Origin: Nocardioides oceani
GTDB lineage: Bacteria; Actinomycetota; Actinomycetes; Propionibacteriales; Nocardioidaceae
Direction: 5' to 3'
DNA: 64,000 nt
NCBI RefSeq assembly: GCF_030412965.1
Contig: NZ_JAUHJQ010000005.1
Location: 227,405 to 291,404 of the forward strand
Shown here: in pieces, positions 27,191-35,574 of the stretch
Layout of the letters: every line of letters begins with the position of its first letter
Position numbering within the stretch: position 1 is the first letter of the stretch
The notes under the pieces: model-generated
Seen by the model: the letters and a program-made list of their open reading frames with translations, nothing else
Databases searched by the model: none
Told to the model about the DNA's origin: nothing
Position numbers and translations under genes: made by a program

Positions 27191-27208
27191 CGCCGTCGTA
27201 CGACGGCG
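27191..27208. repeat. 18-bp perfect palindrome in the 5'-nucleotidase leader
   Basis: CGCCGTCGTACGACGGCG reads the same on both strands. It lies in the roughly 160-base untranslated leader, between the promoter and the start codon, and could be an operator or an RNA hairpin. Confidence 0.5.
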
Positions 27209-27283
27209 ATGACGCGCGCCGCTGCCCGCATCCGGGGCCGTCATCGGGCCACCGCCCGTCATCCCCACCAGGAGTTCGCCTAC

Positions 27284-29503
27284 ATGCCTGCCACCCCCAC
27301 GCGGTTCGTCGCGCCCCTCGGGCTCGCCGTCGCCGCCACGACGCTGGTCCTCGTCCCGGCGCCCGCACACGCGGCCACGGTCGACATCACGCTGCTGAAC
27401 ATCAACGACTTCCACGGTCGCATCGACGCCAACACCACCAAGTTCGCGACGACCGTCGAGCAGATCCGGGCCGAGGCGGGGGACGAGAACACCCTGCTCC
27501 TCTCCGCCGGCGACAACATCGGTGCCTCGCTGTTCGCCTCCTCCAACCAGCAGGACCAGCCGACGCTCGACGTGCTCGACGCGCTCGAGCTCGCCGGCTC
27601 CGCGGTGGGCAACCACGAGTTCGACCGCGGGTTCGCCGACCTCGAGGGCCGCGTGCAGGCTGCCGCGGACTTCGACTACCTGGGCGCCAACGTCTACAAG
27701 AAGGGCACGACGACGCCCGCCCTCGACGAGTACGCCACCTACGAGGTCGGCGGCGTGACCGTCGGCGTCGTCGGCGTGGTCACCGAGGAGACCCCGTCCC
27801 TGGTCAGCCCGGCCGGCATCTCCTCGCTCACCTTCGGCGACCCCGTCGAGGCGGTCAACCGGGTGGCGGCGGAGCTGACCGACGGCGTCGACACCGCCGA
27901 CAACGGCGAGGCCGACGTGATCGTGGCGGAGTACCACGAGGGCGCCGGTGCCGGCACCCCCGACGGCTCCACCCTCGAGGAGGAGGTCGCCGCCGGCGGC
28001 GTCTTCGCCGACATCGTCACCAAGACCTCGCCCGCCGTGGACGTCATCTTCACCGGCCACACCCACAAGCAGTACGCCTGGACCGCCGACGGCCGTCCGG
28101 TCGTGCAGACCGGCTCCTACGGCGAGAACGTCGGCCGCGTCGACCTGACCGTCGACGACGCCACCGGCGAGGTCACCGTCGGCGCCATGGAGAACGTCGC
28201 CCGCGCGGCCACGGCCGACCTGACGCTGCCCCGCGTGGCCGCCGTCGACGCGATCACCAAGGCCGCGCTCGCCGACGCCGCCGCGGTCGGCAACCGTCCG
28301 GTCGCGCAGATCACCGCCGACATCACCACCGCGTACGCCGACGGCAAGCGCGACGACCGCGCGTCGGAGTCCACCCTCGGCGGCCTGGTCGCCAACGCCC
28401 TGCGCGACGGCCTGTCCGACATCGGCCAGCCGGACCTCGGTCTCACCAACCCCGGTGGCCTGCGCGCCGAGCTGCTCTTCGCCGGCGCCCCCGCGGACAA
28501 CCCGGCCAACACCGACGGCGTCGTCACCTTCGCCGAGGCGAACGCGGTGCTGCCGTTCAACAACACCGTCGCCCTGGTCAAGCTCACCGGTGCCTCGCTC
28601 AAGAAGGTCCTCGAGCAGCAGTGGCAGACCAACGCCGACGGCACCGTGCCCTCGCGGCCGTACCTCCAGCTCGGCATGTCCGACAACGTCCGGGTGACCG
28701 CCGACCCGAGCAAGCCCGCGGGCGAGCGGATCACCTCGGTCCGCATCGACGGCGTGCCGCTCGACCCGGCGAAGACCTACACCGTCTCCACCCTGTCGTT
28801 CCTCGCCACCGGCGGTGACAACTTCCGCGCCTTCACCGAGGGCACGTCGACCGACACCGGCCTGCTCGACGCCGAGCTGTGGCGCGACTACCTCGCCGCC
28901 AACTCCCCGATCAGCCCCGACTTCGCGCGCCAGCAGGTCGAGGAGTCCGGTCTCCCGACCTCCGTCTCCGCGGGCGACGCGGTCTCGTTCACCCTCGCCG
29001 ACCTCGACCTGACCTCGCTCGGCAGCCCGGCCAACACCACGGTCGAGGTCTCCCTCGTCCAGGGGCGGCAGACGGTCCCGGTCGGTGACTTCCCCGTCAC
29101 CGCCGGTGCCGCCGAGGTCTCCTTCACCGTCCCGGCCGGCCTCGACGGCGCCTGGGGCGTCGCGGTCGTCGCCCAGCCGTCCGGCACCGTCGTCGGCGCC
29201 GAGCCGGCCCCGGCACGGGTGAAGGCCGAGGTGACGGCCACCGAGAAGGGCAAGGCCACGGTCGGCGAGAAGGTGACGATCAAGGTCGCCGTCGCCGCCG
29301 GTGAGGACGCCGCCGCCGGCAAGGTCAAGGTCTTCCGCTTCGGCAAGGCCACCACCGTCAAGCTGAACGCCGACGGCAAGGCCACGGTCAAGCTCGCGGC
29401 GTACGGCACGCCGGGCCAGAAGAAGGTCCGCGTGAAGTACCTCGGCAACGACACCACGAAGTCCGACACCCAGATCGTGAAGTTCTGGGTCAGCAAGAAG
29501 TGA
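27284..29503 (+). CDS. Secreted bifunctional 5'-nucleotidase / 2',3'-cyclic phosphodiesterase
   Basis: The protein has 739 residues. It has a signal peptide (about 1-28, cleavage after AHA), then a calcineurin-like metallophosphatase domain with LLNINDFHGR, SAGDNIGAS, VGNHEFDRG and FTGHTHKQY. The 5_nucleotid_C domain follows, with the substrate pocket GLTNPGGLRAEL and NNTVALVKLTGASLK. The last ~130 residues are lysine-rich Ig-like beta domains. It releases phosphate from extracellular nucleotides. The ATG was chosen for AGGAG upstream and the signal peptide. There is no LPXTG. It is followed by a secreted nuclease gene, which together form an extracellular nucleic-acid scavenging pair. Confidence 0.94.
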   Translation: MPATPTRFVAPLGLAVAATTLVLVPAPAHAATVDITLLNINDFHGRIDANTTKFATTVEQIRAEAGDENTLLLSAGDNIGASLFASSNQQDQPTLDVLDALELAGSAVGNHEFDRGFADLEGRVQAAADFDYLGANVYKKGTTTPALDEYATYEVGGVTVGVVGVVTEETPSLVSPAGISSLTFGDPVEAVNRVAAELTDGVDTADNGEADVIVAEYHEGAGAGTPDGSTLEEEVAAGGVFADIVTKTSPAVDVIFTGHTHKQYAWTADGRPVVQTGSYGENVGRVDLTVDDATGEVTVGAMENVARAATADLTLPRVAAVDAITKAALADAAAVGNRPVAQITADITTAYADGKRDDRASESTLGGLVANALRDGLSDIGQPDLGLTNPGGLRAELLFAGAPADNPANTDGVVTFAEANAVLPFNNTVALVKLTGASLKKVLEQQWQTNADGTVPSRPYLQLGMSDNVRVTADPSKPAGERITSVRIDGVPLDPAKTYTVSTLSFLATGGDNFRAFTEGTSTDTGLLDAELWRDYLAANSPISPDFARQQVEESGLPTSVSAGDAVSFTLADLDLTSLGSPANTTVEVSLVQGRQTVPVGDFPVTAGAAEVSFTVPAGLDGAWGVAVVAQPSGTVVGAEPAPARVKAEVTATEKGKATVGEKVTIKVAVAAGEDAAAGKVKVFRFGKATTVKLNADGKATVKLAAYGTPGQKKVRVKYLGNDTTKSDTQIVKFWVSKK

Positions 29504-29508
29504 TCCGC

Positions 29509-29540
29509 CCGCGGGGCCTGCCGATCGGCAGGCCCCGCGG
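29509..29540 (+). terminator. 32-bp perfect palindrome after the 5'-nucleotidase gene
   Basis: The two 16-base halves (CCGCGGGGCCTGCCGA and its reverse complement) adjoin without a loop and are followed by TCTTCC. It begins five bases after the stop codon. It probably ends or attenuates transcription before the nuclease gene. Confidence 0.7.
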
Positions 29541-29586
29541 TCTTCCTCCCCGCACCACCCCCACCCCCTTTCTCGGAGGTCTCGTC

Positions 29587-32500
29587 ATGCCCTCATCCGG
29601 GCGTTCCCCCCGCAGGCTCCTCGCCTCGCTCTCCGGTCTCGCCGTCGCCGCGACCGGTCTCTCCCTCGCGCCGCTGCCCGCCCACGCCGTCAGCCCGAAC
29701 CTCGTCATCAGCGAGGTGTACGGCGGCGGCGGCAACGCGGGCGCCACCTACACCCACGACTTCATCGAGATCCACAACCCGACCAGCTCCGACGTGTCGG
29801 TCGACGGCTGGTCCGTGCAGTACAGGTCGTCGGGGGGCACGTCACCCGGTGCCGTCACGACGCTCTCGGGCACCGTGCCGGCTGGCGGCAACTACCTCGT
29901 CCAGCAGGCGAAGGGCAGCGGCGGGACGCAGCCGCTGCCGCCGCCGGACGCCACTGGCGACATCGCGATGTCAGGCAGCGCCTTCACCGTTTGGCTTTCC
30001 AACGGCACCACAGCTCTGAACCCCACGCCGGGTTCGGTCACCGCTGTCCCGGGCATCGTCGACCTCGTCGGCGTCAACAGCAACACCTTCGAGACCACGA
30101 AGGCGGCGGGCACCGCGAATGCCACCTCGGCCTCACGGACAGCTCCCGACGCGGACAACAACGCCGCCGAGTTCACCGTGGGTGCGCCGTCGCCCGAGAA
30201 CAGCGGCACCGCCGCCCCGGTCGCCCTCGAGGGCACCGCCCCGGGCCCGCAGACCGCGACGGTCGGCGTCTACACCGACCGGCCGCAGCTGAAGGCCACC
30301 GGCGGCGAGGCGCCGTACACCTGGACGGCGTCCGGCCTCCCCGCCGGCCTGACCATCGCTCCCGACGGGACGGTGTCGGGCACGCCGACGACGCCCGGCA
30401 CCTCGTCGGTGACCGCGACGGTCACCGACGGCACCGGCGCGACGGACACCGTCGACTTCACCTACACGGTCCAGCCGGCCCCGGCGCCGACCACGATCGC
30501 CGAGATCCAGGGACCGGGGGGTGCCTCGCCGGTCGCCGGCGGTGTCGCCCGCACCCGGGGCGTGGTCACCGCGGTCTACCCGACGGGTGGGCTCAACGGC
30601 TTCTACCTGCAGACCGGCGGCACCGGCGGCACGGCCCCCGACACGACGGCGGGCTCCGACGGCATCTTCGTGTACGGCGGCCCGTCCGGCTTCGCGACGT
30701 ACCCCGAGGTCGGTGACTCGGTCGAGGTGACCGGCCGCGTCGCGGAGTTCCAGCAGACCGTCTCGGGACAGACCTCGAGCCTGACGCAGCTCACGAACGC
30801 CTCGTTCGTCGAGCTGGAGGCGGCGCTCGCGCCGGTGGCCCCGCGGACCACCGCGTGGTACACCAGCGACGCCGAGCGCGAGGCGCACGAGGGCGAGCTC
30901 CTCGTGCTCACCGACGAGCTGACCGTCACGAACAGCTACGCGACGTGGCAGTACGGCGAGATCGGCCTGGCCACCGGAGGCCGGCCGCTCGTCCAGCCGA
31001 CCGAGGTCGAGGACGCCCAGACCGGCGACGTCCAGGGCGTCGCTGCCGACAACGCCAGGCGCGCGCTCACCCTCGACGACGGCAAGTCGCTGAACTTCGG
31101 CGGCGCGGCCAGCGGGGAGCCGATGTCGTGGCTGGACGCCGACCACAGCGTCCGCGTGGGCGCCGCGGCGACGCTCGCGGGCGCGGTCGTCCTCGACCAC
31201 CGCAACGGCCTCTACAAGGTGCAGCCGACCGCTCCGGTCCAGGGCCGGGGCACCGACGTCGCGCAGTTCGAGGACACGCGGGCCGAGAACGCCACGCCGG
31301 CCGACGTGGGCGGCGACAACCGCCTGGCGACGTTCAACGTCCTCAACTACTTCCCGACGACGGGCGAGGAGTTCGTCGCGGGCGGTGGCTCGTGCAGCTA
31401 CTACCAGGACCGCACCGGCGAGCCGGTGACGACGGACTCCTGCAACCCGAACGGTCCTCGCGGGGCCGCCGACGTCGAGGACTTCGAGCGGCAGGAGGCC
31501 AAGATCGTCACCGCCATCAACGGCCTCGGCGCCAGCATCGTGTCGCTGGAGGAGATCGAGAACTCCGTCCGGCTCGGCAAGGACCGCGACTTCGCGGTGC
31601 GGACCCTCGTTGCGGCGCTCAACGAGCGCGCCGGCGCCGGCACGTGGGACTACGTCCCGTCGCCTCCCGCGACGGAGCTCCCCGCTCCCTCGCAGGAGGA
31701 CGTCATCCGCACGGCGTTCATCTACCGGCCCGCCAAGGTCGAGCCGGTCGGGGCGTCCGACGTCCTCCTCGACGAGGTGAACTTCGACAACGCCCGCGAG
31801 CCGCTGGCGCAGGCGTTCAAGGCCGTGGGCGCGGCAGACTCCGAGGCCTTCGGCGTCATCGTGAACCACTTCAAGTCCAAGAGCTCCGGGCCCGACGACG
31901 GGACCGGCCAGGGCGCCTCCAACCAGGACCGCATCGACCAAGCCGAGGCCCTCGACGCGTTCGCGGACGACTTCGCGGCTGCCCGCGGCATCGAGGCGGT
32001 GTTCCTCACCGGCGACTTCAACGCCTACACCGAGGAGGACCCGGTGCAGGTGCTGGAGGAGAGCGGCTGGACGGCGCTCGAGTCGACCGACGACGCCGAC
32101 GAGGAGTCGTACTCCTTCCAGGGCCTCTACGGTTCGCTCGACCACGTCTTCGCCAACGCTGCGGCGCAGGCGCTGGTCACCGGCGTCGACATCTGGCAGA
32201 TCAACGCGAACGAGTCGGTGGCCTACCAGTACGGCCGGTACAACAGCAACGTGGTCGACCTCTACCGGCCGCACCAGTTCGGCGCCTCGGACCACAACCC
32301 GGAGATCGTCGGGCTCGACCTCGTCGACGAGCCGACGTTCCCCGGTCCGGTCGACCCGCCGACCCCGGGTCCGGTCGACCCGCCGACCCCGGGCCCGACC
32401 GACCCGCCGACCCCGGGCCCGACCGACCCGCCGACCCCGGGCCCGACCGACCCGGAGCCGACGCCGGAGCCGGTGACCCCGACGATCAAGGCCTTCTGGT

Positions 32501-32763
32501 TCCCGCAGGAGGTCGTGGCCGGGCGCACGCGGGTCACGCTCACCGTCAAGGTGGTCGCCGAGGGCGAGGCCGCGGACGGCTGGGTCCGGGTGTCCTTCCC
32601 GGGCAAGAAGACCAAGGTCGTCAGGCTCGAGGACGGGGTGCTCAAGGTCAAGCTGTGGAAGTTCGGCGGGGCCGGCGACAAGACGGTGACGATCACCTAC
32701 AACGGTCGCGGCGACGTCGGAGCCAAGACCGTCGAGCGCGTTGTCACGGTCGTGAAGCGCTGA
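29587..32763 (+). CDS. Secreted ExeM/NucH-family endonuclease with lamin-tail domain
   Basis: The protein has 1058 residues. It has a signal peptide (1-37), then a lamin-tail domain (about 40-150, LVISEVYGGGGNAGATYTHD). A putative Ig-like module (about 220-300) and an OB-like region with IAEIQGPGGASPV (about 300-420) follow. The endonuclease/exonuclease/phosphatase domain (about 575-915) has RLATFNVLNYF, VSLEEIEN, TGDFNAYTEEDP, SLDHVFAN and GASDHNPE. A PTPGPTDP repeat linker leads to a C-terminal Ig-like domain. It should degrade extracellular DNA. The ATG has GGAGG seven bases upstream. It follows the secreted 5'-nucleotidase, so the products could pass from nuclease to nucleotidase for phosphate recovery. 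Confidence 0.93.
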   Translation: MPSSGRSPRRLLASLSGLAVAATGLSLAPLPAHAVSPNLVISEVYGGGGNAGATYTHDFIEIHNPTSSDVSVDGWSVQYRSSGGTSPGAVTTLSGTVPAGGNYLVQQAKGSGGTQPLPPPDATGDIAMSGSAFTVWLSNGTTALNPTPGSVTAVPGIVDLVGVNSNTFETTKAAGTANATSASRTAPDADNNAAEFTVGAPSPENSGTAAPVALEGTAPGPQTATVGVYTDRPQLKATGGEAPYTWTASGLPAGLTIAPDGTVSGTPTTPGTSSVTATVTDGTGATDTVDFTYTVQPAPAPTTIAEIQGPGGASPVAGGVARTRGVVTAVYPTGGLNGFYLQTGGTGGTAPDTTAGSDGIFVYGGPSGFATYPEVGDSVEVTGRVAEFQQTVSGQTSSLTQLTNASFVELEAALAPVAPRTTAWYTSDAEREAHEGELLVLTDELTVTNSYATWQYGEIGLATGGRPLVQPTEVEDAQTGDVQGVAADNARRALTLDDGKSLNFGGAASGEPMSWLDADHSVRVGAAATLAGAVVLDHRNGLYKVQPTAPVQGRGTDVAQFEDTRAENATPADVGGDNRLATFNVLNYFPTTGEEFVAGGGSCSYYQDRTGEPVTTDSCNPNGPRGAADVEDFERQEAKIVTAINGLGASIVSLEEIENSVRLGKDRDFAVRTLVAALNERAGAGTWDYVPSPPATELPAPSQEDVIRTAFIYRPAKVEPVGASDVLLDEVNFDNAREPLAQAFKAVGAADSEAFGVIVNHFKSKSSGPDDGTGQGASNQDRIDQAEALDAFADDFAAARGIEAVFLTGDFNAYTEEDPVQVLEESGWTALESTDDADEESYSFQGLYGSLDHVFANAAAQALVTGVDIWQINANESVAYQYGRYNSNVVDLYRPHQFGASDHNPEIVGLDLVDEPTFPGPVDPPTPGPVDPPTPGPTDPPTPGPTDPPTPGPTDPEPTPEPVTPTIKAFWFPQEVVAGRTRVTLTVKVVAEGEAADGWVRVSFPGKKTKVVRLEDGVLKVKLWKFGGAGDKTVTITYNGRGDVGAKTVERVVTVVKR
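32359..32454 (+). repeat. Four 24-bp repeats encoding the PTPGPTDP linker
   Basis: Four near-identical 24-base units inside the nuclease gene encode the octapeptide PTPGP(V/T)DP. This is a Pro-rich spacer between the catalytic domain and the C-terminal beta domain, and is likely to vary in copy number between strains. Confidence 0.85.
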
Positions 32764-32788
32764 CCGGAGGCGAGCTCTCCTGACCCGC

Positions 32789-32822
32789 GGCGGGGGTCGG
32801 TCCTTCGGGGCCGGCCCCCGCC
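32789..32822. terminator. Strong hairpin with C(UUCG)G loop
   Basis: GGCGGGGGTCGGTCC and GGGGCCGGCCCCCGCC pair through a 15-bp stem (two G-U pairs on the plus-strand RNA) closed by a UUCG tetraloop. It sits between the convergent nuclease and GH15 genes. Confidence 0.75.
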
Positions 32823-32852
32823 GTCGTACGCAGCCGTCGTACGCAGCCGTCG
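32821..32852. repeat. 13-bp tandem repeat CCGTCGTACGCAG, about 2.5 copies
   Basis: Two exact copies (32821-32833, 32834-32846) and a partial third lie directly against the stop codon of the GH15 gene. Confidence 0.7.
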
Positions 32853-34631
32853 TCAGCGCTGGTCGGCGTCCGCGAGCACGAGCGCGGCCTGGACGAGCGT
32901 GAGGTGGCTGAAGGCCTGCGGGAAGTTGCCGGTCATCCGGCAGGCGACCGGGTCGTACTCCTCGGCCAGCAGGCCGACGTCGTTGGTGAGCGAGACCAGG
33001 CGGTCGAAGAGCGCGTGGGCGTCGTCGAGGCGACCGGCGAGGGCGTAGGCGGAGACGAGCCAGAACGAGCAAGCGAGGAACGGGTGCTCGTCGCCGGCGA
33101 GCCCGTCGACGCCGGTCTCGGTGCGGTAGCGCAGCAGCAGCCCGTCGCGCATGAGCTCGCGCTCGACCGCCTCGATCGTGCCGAGGACGCGGGGGTCGTC
33201 CCCCGGGAGGAAGCCGACGAGGGGCAGCACGAGCAGCGAGGCGTCGACCTCGTCGGTGTCGTAGTGCTGGGTGAAGGTGCGCTTCTCCTCGTTCCAGCCG
33301 CGGGTGAGGACCTCGTGGCGCACCTCGTCGCGGATCCGGCGCCACTCCTCGACCGGGCCGCGGAGCCCGTGGACCTCGACCGCCCGCACGGCGCGGTCGA
33401 AGGCGACCCACACCATCGCCCGGGAGTGGGTGAAGTGCCGCGGCTCGCCGCGGATCTCCCAGATGCCGTGGTCGGGCTCCTGCCAGTGCTTGGCGAGGTC
33501 GTCGACCAGCGCGCGCTGCAGCGCCCACGCGTCGTCGTCGGCCCGGCCGCGGGCGGTCCGCACCCGCTCGAGCGCGTCCATGACCTCGCCGAGGACGTCG
33601 TGCTGCTGCTGCACCGCGGCGCCGTTGCCGATCCGCACCGGGAGCGAGCCGGCGTACCCCGGCAGGTGCGGCAGCTCGTGCTCCGGGAGCCGGCGGGCGC
33701 CGTCCACCGCGTACATGATCTGCAGGTCCTCGGGGTCGCCGGCGACCGAGCGCAGCAGCCACGCCCGCCACAGCATGGCCTCCTCGGTGTAGCCGGCGTC
33801 GATCAGCGAGGCGATCGTCAGCGCGGCGTCGCGCAGCCAGCAGAAGCGGTAGTCCCAGTTGCGCTCGCCGCCGAGCTCCTCGGGCAGCGATGTGGTGGGC
33901 GCGGCGACGATGCCGCCGGTCTGCTCGTGCGTCATCAGCCGCAGGGTCAACAGCGAGCGCCGCACCACGTCGGCGTGCGGGAGGTCCTCCCGGCACGACC
34001 GGGCCCACAGCTCGTCCTCGTCGATGCTGCGCGTGACCCGGTCGCCGAGGTCGTCGAGGCCGTCGAGGTCCACGTGCGAAGGCAGCCAGGTCATGGTGAA
34101 CGTCAGCTCGTCGCCGGGGCGGACCTCGAACTCGTCGTTGTGGCTGTGGTCGCTGGCCCGGGGGAGCCGCGGCCCGCGGAGCACCAGCTGGTCGGGCCCG
34201 GCGATGGCGACGATGACCTCCTCGCCGTGGATGTGGTGCCGGCGGACCCACGGGTGCACCGCGCCGTAGTCGAGCCGGATGCGCCACTCGTGCCGCATCC
34301 GCACCGTGCCGCTCACGCCGGTGACGCGGCGTACGACGTCGGCCCGGCTGTCGCCGCGTGGCATCAGGTCGGTCAGCCGCACCACGCCCTGCGCCGTGGT
34401 GAACGTCGTCTCCAGGACCGCCGAGGCCCCGACGTAGCGCCGCTCGGTGCTGTAGACCCCCTCGGGGACCAGCTGCCAGTGGCCGTGCTCGGGGGTGCCG
34501 AGCAGGCCGGCCAGGCAGGCGGGGGAGTCGAAGCGGGGGAGGCAGAGCCAGTCGATGGAGCCGTCGGTGCCCACCAGGGCGGCGGTCCGGCGGTCGCCGA
34601 TGAGCGCGTAGTCCTCGATCGGCAGGGCCAT
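32853..34631 (-). CDS. Glycoside hydrolase family 15 protein (glucoamylase/trehalase-like)
   Basis: The protein has 592 residues without a signal peptide. It opens with IEDYALIGDRRTAALVGTDG and GSIDWLCLPRFDSPACLAGL, typical of cytoplasmic actinobacterial GH15 enzymes, some of which are trehalases. The (alpha/alpha)6 barrel follows, with the substrate motif GGERNWDYRFCWLRDA (first catalytic region) and a second acid in GLLAEEYDP. It should hydrolyse alpha-glucosidic bonds of trehalose or maltooligosaccharide. The ATG is preceded by TAGCCT and six bases, a leaderless layout. Trehalase versus glucoamylase cannot be decided from sequence alone. Confidence 0.92.
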   Translation of the reverse strand: MALPIEDYALIGDRRTAALVGTDGSIDWLCLPRFDSPACLAGLLGTPEHGHWQLVPEGVYSTERRYVGASAVLETTFTTAQGVVRLTDLMPRGDSRADVVRRVTGVSGTVRMRHEWRIRLDYGAVHPWVRRHHIHGEEVIVAIAGPDQLVLRGPRLPRASDHSHNDEFEVRPGDELTFTMTWLPSHVDLDGLDDLGDRVTRSIDEDELWARSCREDLPHADVVRRSLLTLRLMTHEQTGGIVAAPTTSLPEELGGERNWDYRFCWLRDAALTIASLIDAGYTEEAMLWRAWLLRSVAGDPEDLQIMYAVDGARRLPEHELPHLPGYAGSLPVRIGNGAAVQQQHDVLGEVMDALERVRTARGRADDDAWALQRALVDDLAKHWQEPDHGIWEIRGEPRHFTHSRAMVWVAFDRAVRAVEVHGLRGPVEEWRRIRDEVRHEVLTRGWNEEKRTFTQHYDTDEVDASLLVLPLVGFLPGDDPRVLGTIEAVERELMRDGLLLRYRTETGVDGLAGDEHPFLACSFWLVSAYALAGRLDDAHALFDRLVSLTNDVGLLAEEYDPVACRMTGNFPQAFSHLTLVQAALVLADADQR

Positions 34632-34637
34632 GGCGCG

Positions 34638-34643
34638 AGGCTA
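34638..34643 (-). promoter_or_regulatory. -10 element TAGCCT, leaderless GH15 promoter
   Basis: On the minus strand TAGCCT is followed by six bases and the ATG of the GH15 gene. The cinA promoter lies back to back on the other strand about 50 bases away. Confidence 0.5.
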
Positions 34644-34694
34644 GCGGGGAGGGCTCGCCCCCGGGCCGCCCACCGCGCCCGACCGGGGAGGTCC

Positions 34695-34700
34695 TAGCAT
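34695..34700 (+). promoter_or_regulatory. -10 element TAGCAT, leaderless cinA promoter
   Basis: TAGCAT is followed by seven bases and the GTG start of cinA. Confidence 0.5.
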
Positions 34701-34707
34701 CGGGCGG

Positions 34708-35196
34708 GTGATCGACGTCGCCGCCCGGGTCCACCTGCTGCTGCGTGCCAGTGGGCACACGATCGCCTCGGCCGAGTCGCTGACCGGCGGCCGGCTCGCG
34801 GTGAAGCTGACCGAGACGCCGGGCGCGTCGGAGACCTTCCTCGGCGGTGTGGTCACCTACGCCACCGAGCTCAAGCACAGCCTGCTCGAGGTCTCCGAGG
34901 AGATCATCGACGAGCACGGCGTCGTCTCGCCGGAGTGCGCCCGGGCGATGGCCACCGGCATCCGCAAGCTCACCGGCGCGACGTACGGCGTCTCCACGAC
35001 CGGCGTCGCCGGGCCGGGCGAGCAGGAGGGCAAGCCGGCCGGCACGGTCTTCGTCGGGCTCTCCGGCCCGGGGCTGCTCGAGGCGATCGAGCTCGAGCTC
35101 GGTGGGGACCGGGTGGCGGTGCAGGACCTCACCGTCCAGCAGGCACTGTCGGCGCTGGAGGACATGCTGGGCACGGAAGAAACCGCGATCGGGTAG
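34708..35196 (+). CDS. cinA: CinA C-terminal domain protein (NMN amidohydrolase type)
   Basis: The protein has 162 residues and consists only of the CinA C-terminal/PncC domain: [19 protein letters not shown], the [15 protein letters not shown] segment and [20 protein letters not shown]. PncC-type enzymes deamidate nicotinamide mononucleotide for pyridine salvage. It lacks the N-terminal COG1058 domain of full-length CinA, as is usual in actinobacteria. Its place between pgsA and clgR is the conserved one, although 7.6 kb of other genes separate it from pgsA. Its TAG stop doubles as part of the -10 element of clgR. Confidence 0.93.
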   Translation: MIDVAARVHLLLRASGHTIASAESLTGGRLAVKLTETPGASETFLGGVVTYATELKHSLLEVSEEIIDEHGVVSPECARAMATGIRKLTGATYGVSTTGVAGPGEQEGKPAGTVFVGLSGPGLLEAIELELGGDRVAVQDLTVQQALSALEDMLGTEETAIG

Positions 35197-35200
35197 CGTT
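35175..35200 (+). promoter_or_regulatory. clgR promoter: overlapping TAGCGT and ECF-type GGAAG-N17-CGTT
   Basis: TAGCGT (35194-35199) begins with the cinA stop codon. GGAAG (35175-35179) and CGTT (35197-35200), 17 bases apart, resemble SigE/SigH-type ECF promoters, which drive clgR in Mycobacterium and Corynebacterium. The start codon follows about 30 bases later. Confidence 0.4.
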
Positions 35201-35228
35201 GACGAACCGACCAGGAAGGGGAACCCGC

Positions 35229-35549
35229 ATGGTGCTGTTTCGTCGGCTTCTCGGCGACGTGCTCCGCGAGCGCCGCATGCAGCGCGGGATGACCCTGCGG
35301 CAGGTCTCGGCCGAGGCTCGCGTCAGCCTCGGGTACATCTCCGAGATCGAGCGCGGCCAGAAGGAGGCCTCCTCCGAGCTGCTCGCCTCCCTGTGCAGCG
35401 CCCTGGACGTGCCCCTGAGCGACGTGCTGCGCGACGTCTCCCACGCGGTCGCCGTCGAGGAGGCCGCGCTGGCCCCCATCCCGATCACGGTCAGCAGCAA
35501 GGTCGCCGCCCGGCGCGGCGCCGGCGACGTGGTGGCCTCCGCGGCGTAG
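35229..35549 (+). CDS. clgR: ClgR-type XRE transcriptional regulator
   Basis: The protein has 106 residues. The XRE helix-turn-helix occupies about residues 10-66 ([20 protein letters not shown], then [20 protein letters not shown]), and the C-terminal tail ends VVASAA. In actinobacteria ClgR activates clp protease and stress genes, and is itself a Clp substrate through a C-terminal alanine-type tail, consistent with the AA end here. The ATG follows AGGAAGGGG. The cinA-clgR order is conserved. ClgR identity is based on context plus the conserved HTH. Confidence 0.9.
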   Translation: MVLFRRLLGDVLRERRMQRGMTLRQVSAEARVSLGYISEIERGQKEASSELLASLCSALDVPLSDVLRDVSHAVAVEEAALAPIPITVSSKVAARRGAGDVVASAA

Positions 35550-35574
35550 CCGTCCTGCCTGGTCGTCCCGCGGC

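Noticed and set aside
30133..34917. A ~1600-codon open frame on the minus strand across the secreted nuclease gene and beyond
   Set aside because: The nuclease (plus strand) and the GH15 gene (different minus frame) have all family motifs; the long frame has only low-complexity sequence.
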